The notes beneath the pieces were generated by a model that saw only the letters and a list, made by a program, of their open reading frames with translations, was not told where the DNA came from and ran no database searches. Source: Terribacillus saccharophilus (GTDB lineage: Bacteria > Bacillota > Bacilli > Bacillales > Amphibacillaceae). From it: a DNA stretch of 64,000 nucleotides. Of the stretch, positions 46,037 through 54,873 are shown piece after piece. Numbering within the stretch: position 1 is the stretch's first letter; each line of letters begins with the position of its first letter. Location of the stretch: contig NZ_NPBD01000007.1 of assembly GCF_002272745.1 (NCBI RefSeq), positions 964,597 through 1,028,596 of the forward strand. The letters run 5' to 3'. Both the position numbers and the translations under genes were made by a program.

Positions 46037-46127
46037 CAACCTTCACCCATTATCAAGTTTCTTAATAACATACCTTGGAAAGAGTAAAACTTCCGTATTA
46101 ATTGTAGTTGAAGGGGGATTTGGCAGA

Positions 46128-47327
46128 ATGACTGCTAATCGTCGATTATTTACCTCAGAATCCGTTACTGAAGGTCATCCGGATAAAATCTGTGACCAGA
46201 TCTCGGATGCAATATTAGATGAAATCCTAGCTAAGGACCCGAATGCCCGTGTTGCTTGTGAAACGACTGTTACGACTGGTCTTGTACTCGTTGCAGGTGA
46301 AATTACAACAAGCGCTTATGTAGATATCCAAAGCATCGTGCGTAAAACAATCAAGGAAATTGGTTATACACGTGCGAAATATGGCTTTGATGCTGATACA
46401 TGTGCTGTATTGACAGCAATCGATGAGCAATCTCCTGATATTGCAGGCGGTGTCGACCAGGCGCTTGAGGCTCGTGAAGGGCTGATGACGGACGAAGAGA
46501 TCGATGCAATCGGCGCAGGTGACCAAGGCTTGATGTTTGGCTATGCAAGCAATGAAACACCAGAATATATGCCGCTGCCAATTTCATTGGCGCACCGTCT
46601 ATCCAAGCAATTGGCGAAGATACGGAAAGATGAAACTGTGGATTACTTACGCCCGGATGGGAAAACACAAGTAACAGTAGAGTATGATGAAAACGATCAA
46701 CCAGTACGGATTGATACAATTGTCATCTCCACACAGCACCACCCAGAAGTGGAGCAAGCTCAGATTCATACCGATTTGAAAGAGCTTGTTATCAAACCTG
46801 TCGTTCCAGCTGAATTGCTGGATGAAAATACGAAATACATCATCAACCCGACTGGACGATTCGTTATCGGCGGTCCGCAAGGTGATGCAGGTCTGACTGG
46901 ACGTAAAATCATTGTTGATACGTATGGCGGTTATGCACGTCACGGCGGCGGTGCATTCAGTGGAAAAGATGCTACAAAAGTAGACCGTTCCGGTGCTTAT
47001 GCAGCACGTTATGTGGCGAAGAACATCGTTGCAGCAGGTCTTGCTGAGAAATGTGAAGTACAGCTTGCTTATGCGATCGGTGTTGCTGAACCAGTATCCA
47101 TCAGTATCGATACTTTCGGAACAGGCAAAGAGTCAGAAGAAGCATTGGTGAAAGCAGTACGCGATTTATTCGACCTTCGTCCTGCCGGCATCATCAAAAT
47201 GCTGAACCTGCGTCAGCCAATCTACAAAGATACAGCTGCATACGGTCACTTCGGACGTACAGATAAAAACTTCCCTTGGGAGCAGACTGACAAAGCAGTA
47301 CAGCTGGAAAGCTATACTTTTGCATAA
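46128..47327 (+). CDS. metK: S-adenosylmethionine synthetase
   Basis: 399 residues. [32 protein letters not shown] and [18 protein letters not shown] are the family signatures. It makes SAM from methionine and ATP. AAGGGGG precedes the ATG. A 140-base gap with one antisense-type terminator lies between the riboswitch terminator and the gene. Confidence 0.97.
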   Translation: MTANRRLFTSESVTEGHPDKICDQISDAILDEILAKDPNARVACETTVTTGLVLVAGEITTSAYVDIQSIVRKTIKEIGYTRAKYGFDADTCAVLTAIDEQSPDIAGGVDQALEAREGLMTDEEIDAIGAGDQGLMFGYASNETPEYMPLPISLAHRLSKQLAKIRKDETVDYLRPDGKTQVTVEYDENDQPVRIDTIVISTQHHPEVEQAQIHTDLKELVIKPVVPAELLDENTKYIINPTGRFVIGGPQGDAGLTGRKIIVDTYGGYARHGGGAFSGKDATKVDRSGAYAARYVAKNIVAAGLAEKCEVQLAYAIGVAEPVSISIDTFGTGKESEEALVKAVRDLFDLRPAGIIKMLNLRQPIYKDTAAYGHFGRTDKNFPWEQTDKAVQLESYTFA

Positions 47328-47339
47328 GCTGCTTGAAAG

Positions 47340-47371
47340 GCAAGAGCGGTAATTTCGCTCTTGCTTTTTTT
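47340..47371 (+). terminator. Terminator of metK
   Basis: GCAAGAGCG and CGCTCTTGC pair around GTAATTT, then T residues. Confidence 0.92.
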
Positions 47372-47460
47372 GTGTCGGCACCCATAATCTCCCTTCAAGA
47401 ACCGAATTGTTTTATGCTATAATTAATGGCTAGAAGTAATGAAAGAGAGGCTAACATTAA

Positions 47461-49368
47461 ATGTGTGGTTTGATTGGCGTAATAAGAAAAAACGTAAAAC
47501 AATTAACGCAAGCTGATAAGGATAAATTCAAACAACAGAACAACATCATCACGCACCGCGGTCCGGATGATGAAGGTTATTACCATGACGAACATGTCTC
47601 ATTCGGTTTCCGCCGCTTGAGTATTATTGATATCGAGGCTGGTGTTCAGCCATTAAGCTATGACGATGAGAAAATTTGGATGGTTTTCAACGGAGAGATC
47701 TACAACTATGTAGAGCTACGTGAAGAATTGCTGAAAAAAGGCGCAGAGTTCAAGACAGAATCCGATACCGAGGTCATCGCAGCGATGTACCATACATACG
47801 GAACGGAAGCGTTCAAAGAGCTTCGCGGTATGTTCAGCATTTTGCTATGGGATAAAGAGAAGAAGACATTTTTCGGAGCACGCGACCCATTTGGCATCAA
47901 ACCGCTCTTCTATAAAGAAACAGAAGATGAGATTTTCTTCGCTTCTGAGAAGAAGAGCATCACACTTCTGGAAGAATCAGAGACAGTTGATACGGAAGCG
48001 CTCCAGCATTATTTGAGCTACCAGTATGTACCGGAACCATTCACGATGACAGAAGGTATCAAGAAAGTTGAGCCAGGTCACTACTTCGTGAAGCGTGAAG
48101 GCGAACCGATAGAATTCCATCGTTACTGGCATGCGACGTTCTCACCGAAAATCATGGACAAGCAAGCTTGGATCACTCGTATCCAGGATGTGCTTCATGA
48201 TTCTGTGAGCAAGCATATGCGAAGTGATGTACCAGTCGGTTCTTTCCTTTCAGGTGGAATTGATTCTTCTATCATTGTAGCCATTGCGAAGCAATTCAAT
48301 CCGAATTTGAAGACATTCTCTGTCGGTTTTGAACGTGAAGGATTCTCCGAAGTGGATGTGGCGAAAGAAACAGCTGAGAAACTCGGCGTAGAAAACTACT
48401 CCCATATCATTACACCAGAAGAATACTTAGAAAAACTTCCAAAAATCATGTGGCATATGGATGATCCATTGGCTGATCCATCTGCTGTGGCACTTTACTT
48501 CGTGGCAAGAGAAGCTAGCAAACATGTAACGGTTGTACTTTCCGGTGAAGGTTCGGATGAACTATTCGGCGGATACAATATCTACCGTGAACCTGAATCC
48601 TTGCGCATGTTCGATAGTATTCCTGGACCTGCTAAAGCATTGCTTGCAAGAGTAGCTAAAATCTTGCCAGAAGGTGTACGCGGTAAGAGCTTCCTTGAGC
48701 GTGGTACAACACCATTGAAGGATCGTTATATCGGGAATGCTAAAATGTTCGAAAGTGCGGACAAGCAAAAGCTTTTGAAAACATATAATGATGCAATCCG
48801 CTACCAGCAGATCACAGCGCCATTGTATGAGAACGTAAAGAACGAATCGCTTGTCGATCAAATGCAGTATATCGACATTCATACATGGATGCGCGGAGAC
48901 ATCCTTCTAAAAGCGGATAAGATGACAATGGCACATTCACTAGAGCTGCGCGTACCATTCTTGGATAAAGAAGTATTCCGTGTTGCCCGCGAGATTCCGG
49001 AAGATTTGAAAATTGCCAACAACACAACGAAGAGTCTACTTCGTGAAGCAGTGGAAGGCATTGTACCGGATCATGTTTTGCATCGGAAAAAACTTGGTTT
49101 CCCAGTTCCAATGCGCCACTGGCTGAAAAATGAACTGAATGGCTGGGCGAAGACACTCATCCATGAAAGCCAAACAGATCATCTTTTGCATAAAGACTAC
49201 ATCTTGAATCTATTAGATGCACATTGTCAAGGTAAGGGAGATTACAGCCGTAAAATCTGGACTGTACTTGCTTTCATGCTATGGCATCAGATTTACGTTG
49301 AACGTAAGTATGACTTTGCAGAATTCCAAAAAGTTGATAGAGTGGAAAGCAAACTTCAGACCACATAA
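47461..49368 (+). CDS. asnB: Asparagine synthetase (glutamine-hydrolysing)
   Basis: 635 residues. Cys2 begins the glutaminase domain (MCGLIGV), RGPDDEG follows, and the synthetase domain has SFLSGGIDSS and VVLSGEGSDELFGGY. Next to metK as in B. subtilis. AGAGAGG precedes the ATG. Product asparagine, or amidation of another substrate as proposed for some paralogues. Confidence 0.95.
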   Translation: MCGLIGVIRKNVKQLTQADKDKFKQQNNIITHRGPDDEGYYHDEHVSFGFRRLSIIDIEAGVQPLSYDDEKIWMVFNGEIYNYVELREELLKKGAEFKTESDTEVIAAMYHTYGTEAFKELRGMFSILLWDKEKKTFFGARDPFGIKPLFYKETEDEIFFASEKKSITLLEESETVDTEALQHYLSYQYVPEPFTMTEGIKKVEPGHYFVKREGEPIEFHRYWHATFSPKIMDKQAWITRIQDVLHDSVSKHMRSDVPVGSFLSGGIDSSIIVAIAKQFNPNLKTFSVGFEREGFSEVDVAKETAEKLGVENYSHIITPEEYLEKLPKIMWHMDDPLADPSAVALYFVAREASKHVTVVLSGEGSDELFGGYNIYREPESLRMFDSIPGPAKALLARVAKILPEGVRGKSFLERGTTPLKDRYIGNAKMFESADKQKLLKTYNDAIRYQQITAPLYENVKNESLVDQMQYIDIHTWMRGDILLKADKMTMAHSLELRVPFLDKEVFRVAREIPEDLKIANNTTKSLLREAVEGIVPDHVLHRKKLGFPVPMRHWLKNELNGWAKTLIHESQTDHLLHKDYILNLLDAHCQGKGDYSRKIWTVLAFMLWHQIYVERKYDFAEFQKVDRVESKLQTT

Positions 49369-49370
49369 TA

Positions 49371-49403
49371 AAAAAGCCGTTCCTGTGAGAGGAACGGCTT
49401 TTT
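49371..49403. terminator. Terminator between asnB and ytoA
   Basis: AAAAAGCCGTTCC and GGAACGGCTTTTT pair around TGTGA. It touches the ytoA stop. Confidence 0.92.
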
Positions 49404-49911
49404 ATGTTGTTTCTTTATACTGTTTACTTTTTTTGATATATTCCATTCTTATGCGCTCCATGTCCTGGAAATCAGCTTCGGTTAAATCGCGTATTACTTT
49501 GGCAGGTCTGCCGAATGCGAGTTTGCCGGAAGGAATAGTCTTGCCTGGAGGGACGAGTGAACCTGCGCCTACATAAGCATCATCCTCGATAACCGCGCCA
49601 TCAAGGACAAGTGAACCCATACCTACAAGAGAATTTTTTCCAATTGTGCAAGAATGCAGTGTAACTTGGTGACCAATCGTGGCTCCTTGCTTTATAATAA
49701 GAGGAAGATCAGGACTTTGGTGAAGGACACAAAGATCCTGCACATTGGCGCCTTCACCAATCATAACTGGTGAAACATCACCGCGAATCACTGTCTTGAA
49801 CCAGATGCTGGCATCTTTTTTAATCGTGACGTCTCCTGTAATAACGGCATCAGGAGCTACATAAGCTTCTTTGTGAACATGTGGACGTTTCTTGTCGTAT
49901 TCGTATATCAT
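49402..49911 (-). CDS. ytoA: Gamma-carbonic anhydrase-like hexapeptide protein YtoA
   Basis: 169 residues of left-handed beta-helix repeats ([LIV]-G-x4). The zinc-type histidines are visible in VLHQSPDLPL and IGHQVTLHSC. The family includes gamma-class carbonic anhydrases; activity of the Bacillus members is unclear. GGGAG precedes the ATG on the minus strand. Confidence 0.9.
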   Translation of the reverse strand: MIYEYDKKRPHVHKEAYVAPDAVITGDVTIKKDASIWFKTVIRGDVSPVMIGEGANVQDLCVLHQSPDLPLIIKQGATIGHQVTLHSCTIGKNSLVGMGSLVLDGAVIEDDAYVGAGSLVPPGKTIPSGKLAFGRPAKVIRDLTEADFQDMERIRMEYIKKSKQYKETT

Positions 49912-49999
49912 TTGAATACTCCCTTCGTTTATGTTCTTATAGAATTAATAGATTTTTTGGAAAGAAGACAATCCCGGATTCGAGGAGCGAAATCACATT

Positions 50000-51082
50000 A
50001 TGGCCCAACAAATACCAAAGTCATCAGTTTTACTTATGCATCAAGTATATCGGAAAATATTCCCGGAAGTACATAAAGAATTGGAACTATGGACGCAGCG
50101 GGCAGAAGCGATACCGGATCCGGAACTGCGCAAGCAGGCGCTGGAGAGTATTCGGACCAAACGCTTCCATTGTCAGGGCGGAGCAGTATACAGTCTGCTT
50201 GCTGGAGATGCGTGGAAGCAAGCAATCAAATTCATTATTGCCTATCAAACTATCAGTGACTATCTTGATAATCTATGTGATCGCAGTACTTCTCTTGATC
50301 CAGAAGATTTTCGTCTATTGCATCAATCAATGCTCGATGCACTTCAGCCCGGTGAAAAGCTGAAGGATTATTATGCATTGCGTGACGAGCGGGAAGACGG
50401 CGGATACTTGCACTCACTTGTTTTCACTTGTCAGACCATTCTTGGCAAACAGCCTAGCCTGCAAGTTTTGCAGCCTTATTTGCTGAAACTTTCCGGTTTA
50501 TACGGCGATTTGCAAGTGCATAAGCATGTGGCGAAGGAAGAGCGGATTGAAAGACTGACAAACTGGTTTGCCCAGCATCAAGAGGAGCACCGGGATCTTA
50601 CGTGGTATGAATTCTCTGCGTGCAGCGGTTCGACGCTCGGCATCTTCTGTTTTGTATCGTATGGAATGGGGATGGAGCTCGACCAGCAATTGGCTGATGA
50701 TATTTATCAAAGCTATTTCCCGTATATGCAAGGACTCCACATTCTGCTAGATTACTATATCGATCAGATGGAGGATGAAGAGGAAGGAGATCTGAATTTC
50801 TGCCATTATTACCGGGATTCAGATGAAATGAAGGAAAGACTCCAGTACTTCATTGAGCGGACGAACGAAAGCGTGCAACGCCTTCCGCATGCTTCATTCC
50901 ATGAGATGGTCCATCACGGGCTTGTTGGACTGTATCTGGCGGATCGCAAGGTAAGTCTGCTTTCGGATGGCAAAGAGATGATTAAAACACTGCTCAAGGC
51001 AAGTGGAAACAAATCGAAGTTTTTCCACTTGAATATCAAAGCATATAACAAAATGAAAGAAGCGCGTACCCCGATTAGTTAG
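50000..51082 (+). CDS. ytpB: Tetraprenyl-beta-curcumene synthase-like terpene synthase
   Basis: 360 residues, the YtpB family (DUF2600). The Asp-rich motif DYLDNLCDR near residue 87 is the likely Mg-diphosphate site; a second acidic patch is DYYIDQMEDEEEGD. YtpB in B. subtilis makes tetraprenyl-beta-curcumene, precursor of sesquarterpenes in spores. Its stop codon lies in the first copy of a terminator hairpin that borders the inserted island. GAGGAGCG upstream of the ATG. Confidence 0.9.
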   Translation: MAQQIPKSSVLLMHQVYRKIFPEVHKELELWTQRAEAIPDPELRKQALESIRTKRFHCQGGAVYSLLAGDAWKQAIKFIIAYQTISDYLDNLCDRSTSLDPEDFRLLHQSMLDALQPGEKLKDYYALRDEREDGGYLHSLVFTCQTILGKQPSLQVLQPYLLKLSGLYGDLQVHKHVAKEERIERLTNWFAQHQEEHRDLTWYEFSACSGSTLGIFCFVSYGMGMELDQQLADDIYQSYFPYMQGLHILLDYYIDQMEDEEEGDLNFCHYYRDSDEMKERLQYFIERTNESVQRLPHASFHEMVHHGLVGLYLADRKVSLLSDGKEMIKTLLKASGNKSKFFHLNIKAYNKMKEARTPIS

Positions 51083-51133
51083 GGGCTCGCGCTTCTTTAT
51101 TTTGTCTTCTCGTTAGCAATGATGAATGGCGGG
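51034..51133. repeat. Left flanking direct repeat of the island (copy A)
   Basis: About 100 bases that match 57341-57436: the last codons of ytpB, a terminator hairpin (GCGCG..CCCC, loop GATTAGTTA, GGGG..CGCGC), then a segment almost identical to the 3-prime end of ytqB. The matching blocks include GAAAGAAGCGCG and TAGCAATGATGAATGGCGGG. The match stops at 51134. Confidence 0.85.
51058..51105 (+). terminator. Terminator of ytpB (left copy)
   Basis: GAAGCGCG and CGCGCTTC pair; CCCC and GGGG pair within. The ytpB TAG stop lies in the loop. CTTTATTTTG follows. Confidence 0.8.
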
Positions 51134-51201
51134 AAAGCAGCTGCCAATAGCACGATGAACAGGAAAAACAATAAGACGTACTTTACCTGCTCAGAAATCA
51201 T
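51097..51201 (-). CDS. Possible 34-residue membrane peptide sharing its tail with YtqB
   Basis: MISEQVKYVLLFFLFIVLLA forms a hydrophobic helix, and the last eleven residues PPFIIANEKTK closely match the YtqB C-terminus PPFIIAIEKKK because they lie in the repeat. The ribosome-binding site is weak (AGAG). It may be an accidental frame made by the duplication or a hybrid small gene. Confidence 0.3.
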   Translation of the reverse strand: MISEQVKYVLLFFLFIVLLAAAFPPFIIANEKTK

Positions 51202-51602
51202 TGGAAATCTCTGCTAAGCTCATTCCTATCTCTTTTCACTTTCAGTGATGTCAGACACTATCTTTTGGGTGGCCAGATCATAACCTGGATGGAACTGCAT
51301 GTACTGCCTAATTCATTCGCTTTGCGCATTATATCTCCCGGCGTTGGCTAGTCTTGACCTAAGATACACTTTTAACGAAAAATATGTTGATAAATTAAAC
51401 AACCATATATATAATTAATTTGTGAAAGCGTTACAAAAACAAATAATGTTTAAAAAATAAACGACTATTTTCGTAGTTGTTTTAAAAGGAGTAACTATAG
51501 CGGGTTATTCACTGACAAAGAGTTAGTTATTGTGGCTGTGAACATTGCCACAAAGAAAGTCATGTTAAAAGCCGTATTATAAATTTAATGGGAGGGAATT
51601 TG
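51202..51602. other. Gap before the island genes
   Basis: About 400 bases. A minus-strand frame (51237-51310) reads MQFHPGYDLATQKIVSD followed by ITESEKR and stops, a possible gene remnant of unknown type. The right half is very AT-rich, with TATATATAATT near 51410 as a possible -10. A cre-like dyad is listed separately. No regulator gene is present. Confidence 0.4.
51419..51437. promoter_or_regulatory. cre-like dyad upstream of the island genes
   Basis: TTTGTGAAAGCGTTACAAA is an imperfect palindrome. Its core TGAAAGCGTTACAA matches the cre consensus except for two positions, so CcpA control of the island is plausible. Confidence 0.45.
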
Positions 51603-52607
51603 ATGAAACCGATTATAGGGATTACCATAGGCGACGCCGCTGGAGTGGGTCCTGAGATTATCGTGAAAGCCTTGGGCCATTCAGCGGTTTACGATATATG
51701 CAGACCAGTTGTGATCGGTGATGCGAAATTGATAGAAAGAGCCATCCGTATCATTCAATCACCATTAACTGTTGCGGCAGTTGCAACTGTTACTGAGAGC
51801 AAATTTGAATTTGGGAAAATTGATTGTATCGATCTGAATTTACTGCCTGCTGACCTGCCTTTTGGAGAATTATCACCACAAGCGGGAGATGCTGCCTTTC
51901 AATATTTGAAGACGGCTGTTGAACTGGCGAAAAATAAGGAGATTCAATCGATCTGTACTGCGCCATTAAATAAAGAAGCCCTTCACAAGGGAGGACATCT
52001 ATATCCGGGACATACTGAAATCCTTGCGGAATTAACTGAAACGGTGGATTATTCGATGATGTTATCTTCACCCAAATTGAAGGTCATCCATTTGACTACA
52101 CATGTTGGTCTGATTAAAGCGGTTCAGTCTATTACGCCAGAACGAACGTATAAAGTGGTGAAGCTTGCTCACGAAACATTAACACGTGCGGGCTACACAA
52201 ATCCAAGAATTGCGGTTTGCGGAATTAATCCGCATGCGGGTGAGAATGGCTTGTTTGGTGAAGGGGAAGAGGAAGAAAAACTAGTTCCAGGAATTGAACA
52301 AGCAATTGCTGATGGAATAAATGTAAGCGGTCCACACCCTGCAGACACCGTATTTTTTCGAGCGGTTCGTGGTGATTTTGATCTGGTCGTTGCCTGTTAT
52401 CACGATCAAGGGCATGTGCCAATAAAGGTATTAGGCTTGGAAGAGGGGGTCAATATCACGGTTGGTTTAAATGGCGGTGTTATTCGTACCTCTGTAGACC
52501 ATGGTACTGCATTTGATATTGCTGGGAAAAATATAGCTGATGAAAGAAGTATGCTAGCAGCTATCCAATCTGCTGCTGATTTGTCTCCAAAAGAGATTTT
52601 GAATTAG
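51603..52607 (+). CDS. PdxA-family dehydrogenase, probably catabolic (PdxA2-like)
   Basis: 334 residues. Substrate and metal residues are seen: GDAAGVGPE, TAPLNKEAL, GHTE, His167 in TTHVGL, His211 in NPHAGE and His267 in CYHDQGHVP. The family oxidises 4-phosphohydroxythreonine or 4-phospho-threonate/erythronate with NAD. Bacillaceae make PLP by PdxS/PdxT, so a sugar-acid role is more likely. The DUF1537 kinase usually paired with PdxA2 is absent here. GGGAGGG precedes the ATG. First gene of the island. Confidence 0.85.
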   Translation: MKPIIGITIGDAAGVGPEIIVKALGHSAVYDICRPVVIGDAKLIERAIRIIQSPLTVAAVATVTESKFEFGKIDCIDLNLLPADLPFGELSPQAGDAAFQYLKTAVELAKNKEIQSICTAPLNKEALHKGGHLYPGHTEILAELTETVDYSMMLSSPKLKVIHLTTHVGLIKAVQSITPERTYKVVKLAHETLTRAGYTNPRIAVCGINPHAGENGLFGEGEEEEKLVPGIEQAIADGINVSGPHPADTVFFRAVRGDFDLVVACYHDQGHVPIKVLGLEEGVNITVGLNGGVIRTSVDHGTAFDIAGKNIADERSMLAAIQSAADLSPKEILN

Positions 52608-52744
52608 GGATTGGGATATGTATTGTGTAATGTGTAATAAGAGTTTTTAAGAGGGCTCTAAAGAAAGGCTTTCAAGAAAAATGTAAACCCTTACTTATTA
52701 AATGCAGATAGTAAATAATGTAATTAAGAAACGATGTGAATAGT

Positions 52745-53185
52745 ATGATATTTGATATAATAGAAAATTTGAATAAATATGTATCATTAAACCCAAAAAT
52801 CGGAAACGGTTTAGAGAAGTTAAACGAAGTCGAAATAGATTATAACAAGAGATTCGATTTTGATGGTGGTTATTTATTCTTTCAAGAAGGAACTACGACT
52901 CACATAGATAAAGGAACGTTTGAAGCACATAGAAATTATATAGATATCCAAATTGTGATGGACGGATCTGAATACATTGCATGGGCACCAACTGCCCAAT
53001 TAGTAGTTGATGTGGTATACAATGCGGAAAAAGATGTTGTTCGTTTAGAGGGTAGTCCAAAAACGACCATGAAAATCAATAAAGGTATGGCCTATATTTG
53101 TCTGCCTCACGATGGACATAAAGCTTTAAAGTATATAGATAAAGCGACGACATACAAAAAAGCAGTTATTAAAATTGAAATTTAA
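52745..53185 (+). CDS. YhcH/YjgK/YiaL-family cupin
   Basis: 146 residues. The cupin strands contain GTTTHIDKGTFEAHRNYIDI and LPHDGHKA, with the metal-binding histidines and glutamate. Relatives act as sugar anomerases (NanQ/YhcH on sialic acid) or sit in sugar-acid operons (YiaL). TGTGAATAGT before the ATG is nearly the same as that of the next gene. Codon use is more AT-rich than in the surrounding core genes. Confidence 0.85.
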   Translation: MIFDIIENLNKYVSLNPKIGNGLEKLNEVEIDYNKRFDFDGGYLFFQEGTTTHIDKGTFEAHRNYIDIQIVMDGSEYIAWAPTAQLVVDVVYNAEKDVVRLEGSPKTTMKINKGMAYICLPHDGHKALKYIDKATTYKKAVIKIEI

Positions 53186-53207
53186 ATAGAAAGATAAGGT
53201 GAATAGT

Positions 53208-54374
53208 ATGAAAAATAATAAATTAGTAGTTAACGAGTCAATTCCAAACGGTAAATTATACCATGATGCATACACAAATATTGATTTTTCTTTGATTCCA
53301 TCTGGACCTTTTTCAACTGCACATGCACCAACTGTTACAAAGTTGGACAATGGAGATTTGTTATGTGCATGGTTTGCAGGGTCATTTGAAGGCAGTCCTG
53401 ATATTTCGATTGTTTTATCTAAATTTGACCATGAATCCCAAGAGTGGAATGAACCGGAAATTATCTCGCGGGATGATACGCGCAGTGAGCAAAACCCATC
53501 ATTTTTCCACGCGCCGGATAATTCAGTTTGGTTAATATATACTTCCCAAGAAGGTAGACAACCAGATAAAGATAATATGCAATATACATCAATTATTAAA
53601 TACCAGAAAACAAGCGATAATGGTGAAAGTTGGTCTGAACCAGAAGTGTTATTCAGCCAGCAAGGTACTTTTGCACGACAAGCTATTCAAGTGTTAAGTA
53701 ATGGTAGATGGATATTCAGCACGTGGGTGTGTGAGGATTCCGAATTTGGTCTTACTAACGATCCTACAGTTGTGCATGTGTCGGACGATGAAGGACAGTC
53801 ATGGAGAGAAGTACGTATGCCTGATAGTAACGGACGAGTACATGCCAACGTCATAGAATTAGAGGATGGTCATTTAGTGGCATTTATGAGAAGTAGATTC
53901 GCAGATTATATTTATAGAAGTGAGTCAACAGATCATGGAGATTCTTGGTCAGCTCCTGAGCCAACAACCTTGCCAAATAACAATTCAAGTGTAAGCGCAA
54001 TTAAGCTGGATAATGGTGCAATCGCTATTGCATATAACGCAAATGCAGCTAATAACCCTGAAAAAGGTAAAGTCGCATGGCCTGGATTAAGAAACCCTGT
54101 AGTGGTTTCAGTGTCTGAAGATGGCGGAAATAATTGGCCAATTGGTCGAATTATTGAACACGCTGAAGGTTTCATCGGGGCAGAGAATAAAACGAACAAT
54201 TCACAGTTCGAATATCCAACTATTTATCAAGATCGGCAAGGACATCTACACCTAGTCTACGCGTATAAGAATAGAATGTGTGTCAAATATAATAGTTTTT
54301 CAGTTGAAGATATTTATGGTGAAAAGCGCGAATATGAAGGTGTCTACAACCCTACTTCTGGAGAAATAAACTAA
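53208..54374 (+). CDS. Cytoplasmic sialidase-fold (Asp-box, BNR) protein
   Basis: 388 residues, beta-propeller with four Asp boxes: TSDNGESW (135-142), SDDEGQSW (192-199), STDHGDSW (240-247) and SEDGGNNW (303-310). Other conserved parts are WFAGSFEGSPDIS near residue 55-67 and QNPSFFHAP. There is no signal peptide or lipobox, so it acts inside the cell on an imported compound. The family holds sialidases, lyases and many uncharacterised enzymes. The Arg triad cannot be assigned with certainty. GGTGAATAGT precedes the ATG. Confidence 0.8.
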   Translation: MKNNKLVVNESIPNGKLYHDAYTNIDFSLIPSGPFSTAHAPTVTKLDNGDLLCAWFAGSFEGSPDISIVLSKFDHESQEWNEPEIISRDDTRSEQNPSFFHAPDNSVWLIYTSQEGRQPDKDNMQYTSIIKYQKTSDNGESWSEPEVLFSQQGTFARQAIQVLSNGRWIFSTWVCEDSEFGLTNDPTVVHVSDDEGQSWREVRMPDSNGRVHANVIELEDGHLVAFMRSRFADYIYRSESTDHGDSWSAPEPTTLPNNNSSVSAIKLDNGAIAIAYNANAANNPEKGKVAWPGLRNPVVVSVSEDGGNNWPIGRIIEHAEGFIGAENKTNNSQFEYPTIYQDRQGHLHLVYAYKNRMCVKYNSFSVEDIYGEKREYEGVYNPTSGEIN

Positions 54375-54873
54375 GAGTAATCACAAGAGCTTGTTATAGC
54401 CTAATTATAAAACGGGCTTTAGACATAGTCTTAACAATAAATGAACAGAGTATGGGGTCGGTTAGAAAGATAATCATCTTGTTGCTTTTAAGCACAATCA
54501 TGAGAATCGTAGTATCAACCAAGAAAATCCTTAGAAGGGGACGAGATATAGTGGCTGACTCCAATACTCTAGCTTCGGTGTGCATTCATAGAGCCGAAGC
54601 ACACTTTCTTACAATTATGTCGCATACCAGATCAGACAACATTGCTTAGTCAAGATGCACTGCTCAGGTACAGCTGCACGATTTGAGGATGACGGTTTAA
54701 CATGCTCTATCGTTCCCTAGATGGAATTCTCTGTTAGGGCGCTAGTTAATGTAACCGCTTCACTGATCGGGATGAAATTGGGAATATTAGAGAGTAAATG
54801 TACAACGCATAAGAGACTTTAGAGGTCTTCAAGATGATGGCAAAGTGTCATCACTTAAGAGAGGGGTAACAAA
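54375..54873. other. Gap of about 500 bases within the island
   Basis: No gene recognised. A 65-codon frame (54452-54649) lacks a ribosome-binding site and a family. GCTTCGG...CCGAAGC (near 54570-54600) can form a hairpin, with an alternative GTGTGC/GCACAC pairing. The stretch may be decayed coding DNA. A ribosome-binding site AGAGAGGGG lies at its right end for the next gene. Confidence 0.45.

Noticed and set aside
53600..54130. CRISPR-like spaced repeats
   Set aside because: The repeated pattern is four degenerate Asp-box motifs of a beta-propeller, seen only at protein level.
53208..54374. Sialic acid catabolic operon
   Set aside because: The protein has Asp boxes and a YhcH neighbour, but no signal peptide, and nanA, nanE, nanK and nagAB genes are absent. 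An SLC13 permease is not a usual sialic acid carrier.
54452..54649. Short coding frame inside the island gap
   Set aside because: No ribosome-binding site and no recognisable family on either strand; I could not turn it into a transposase remnant.
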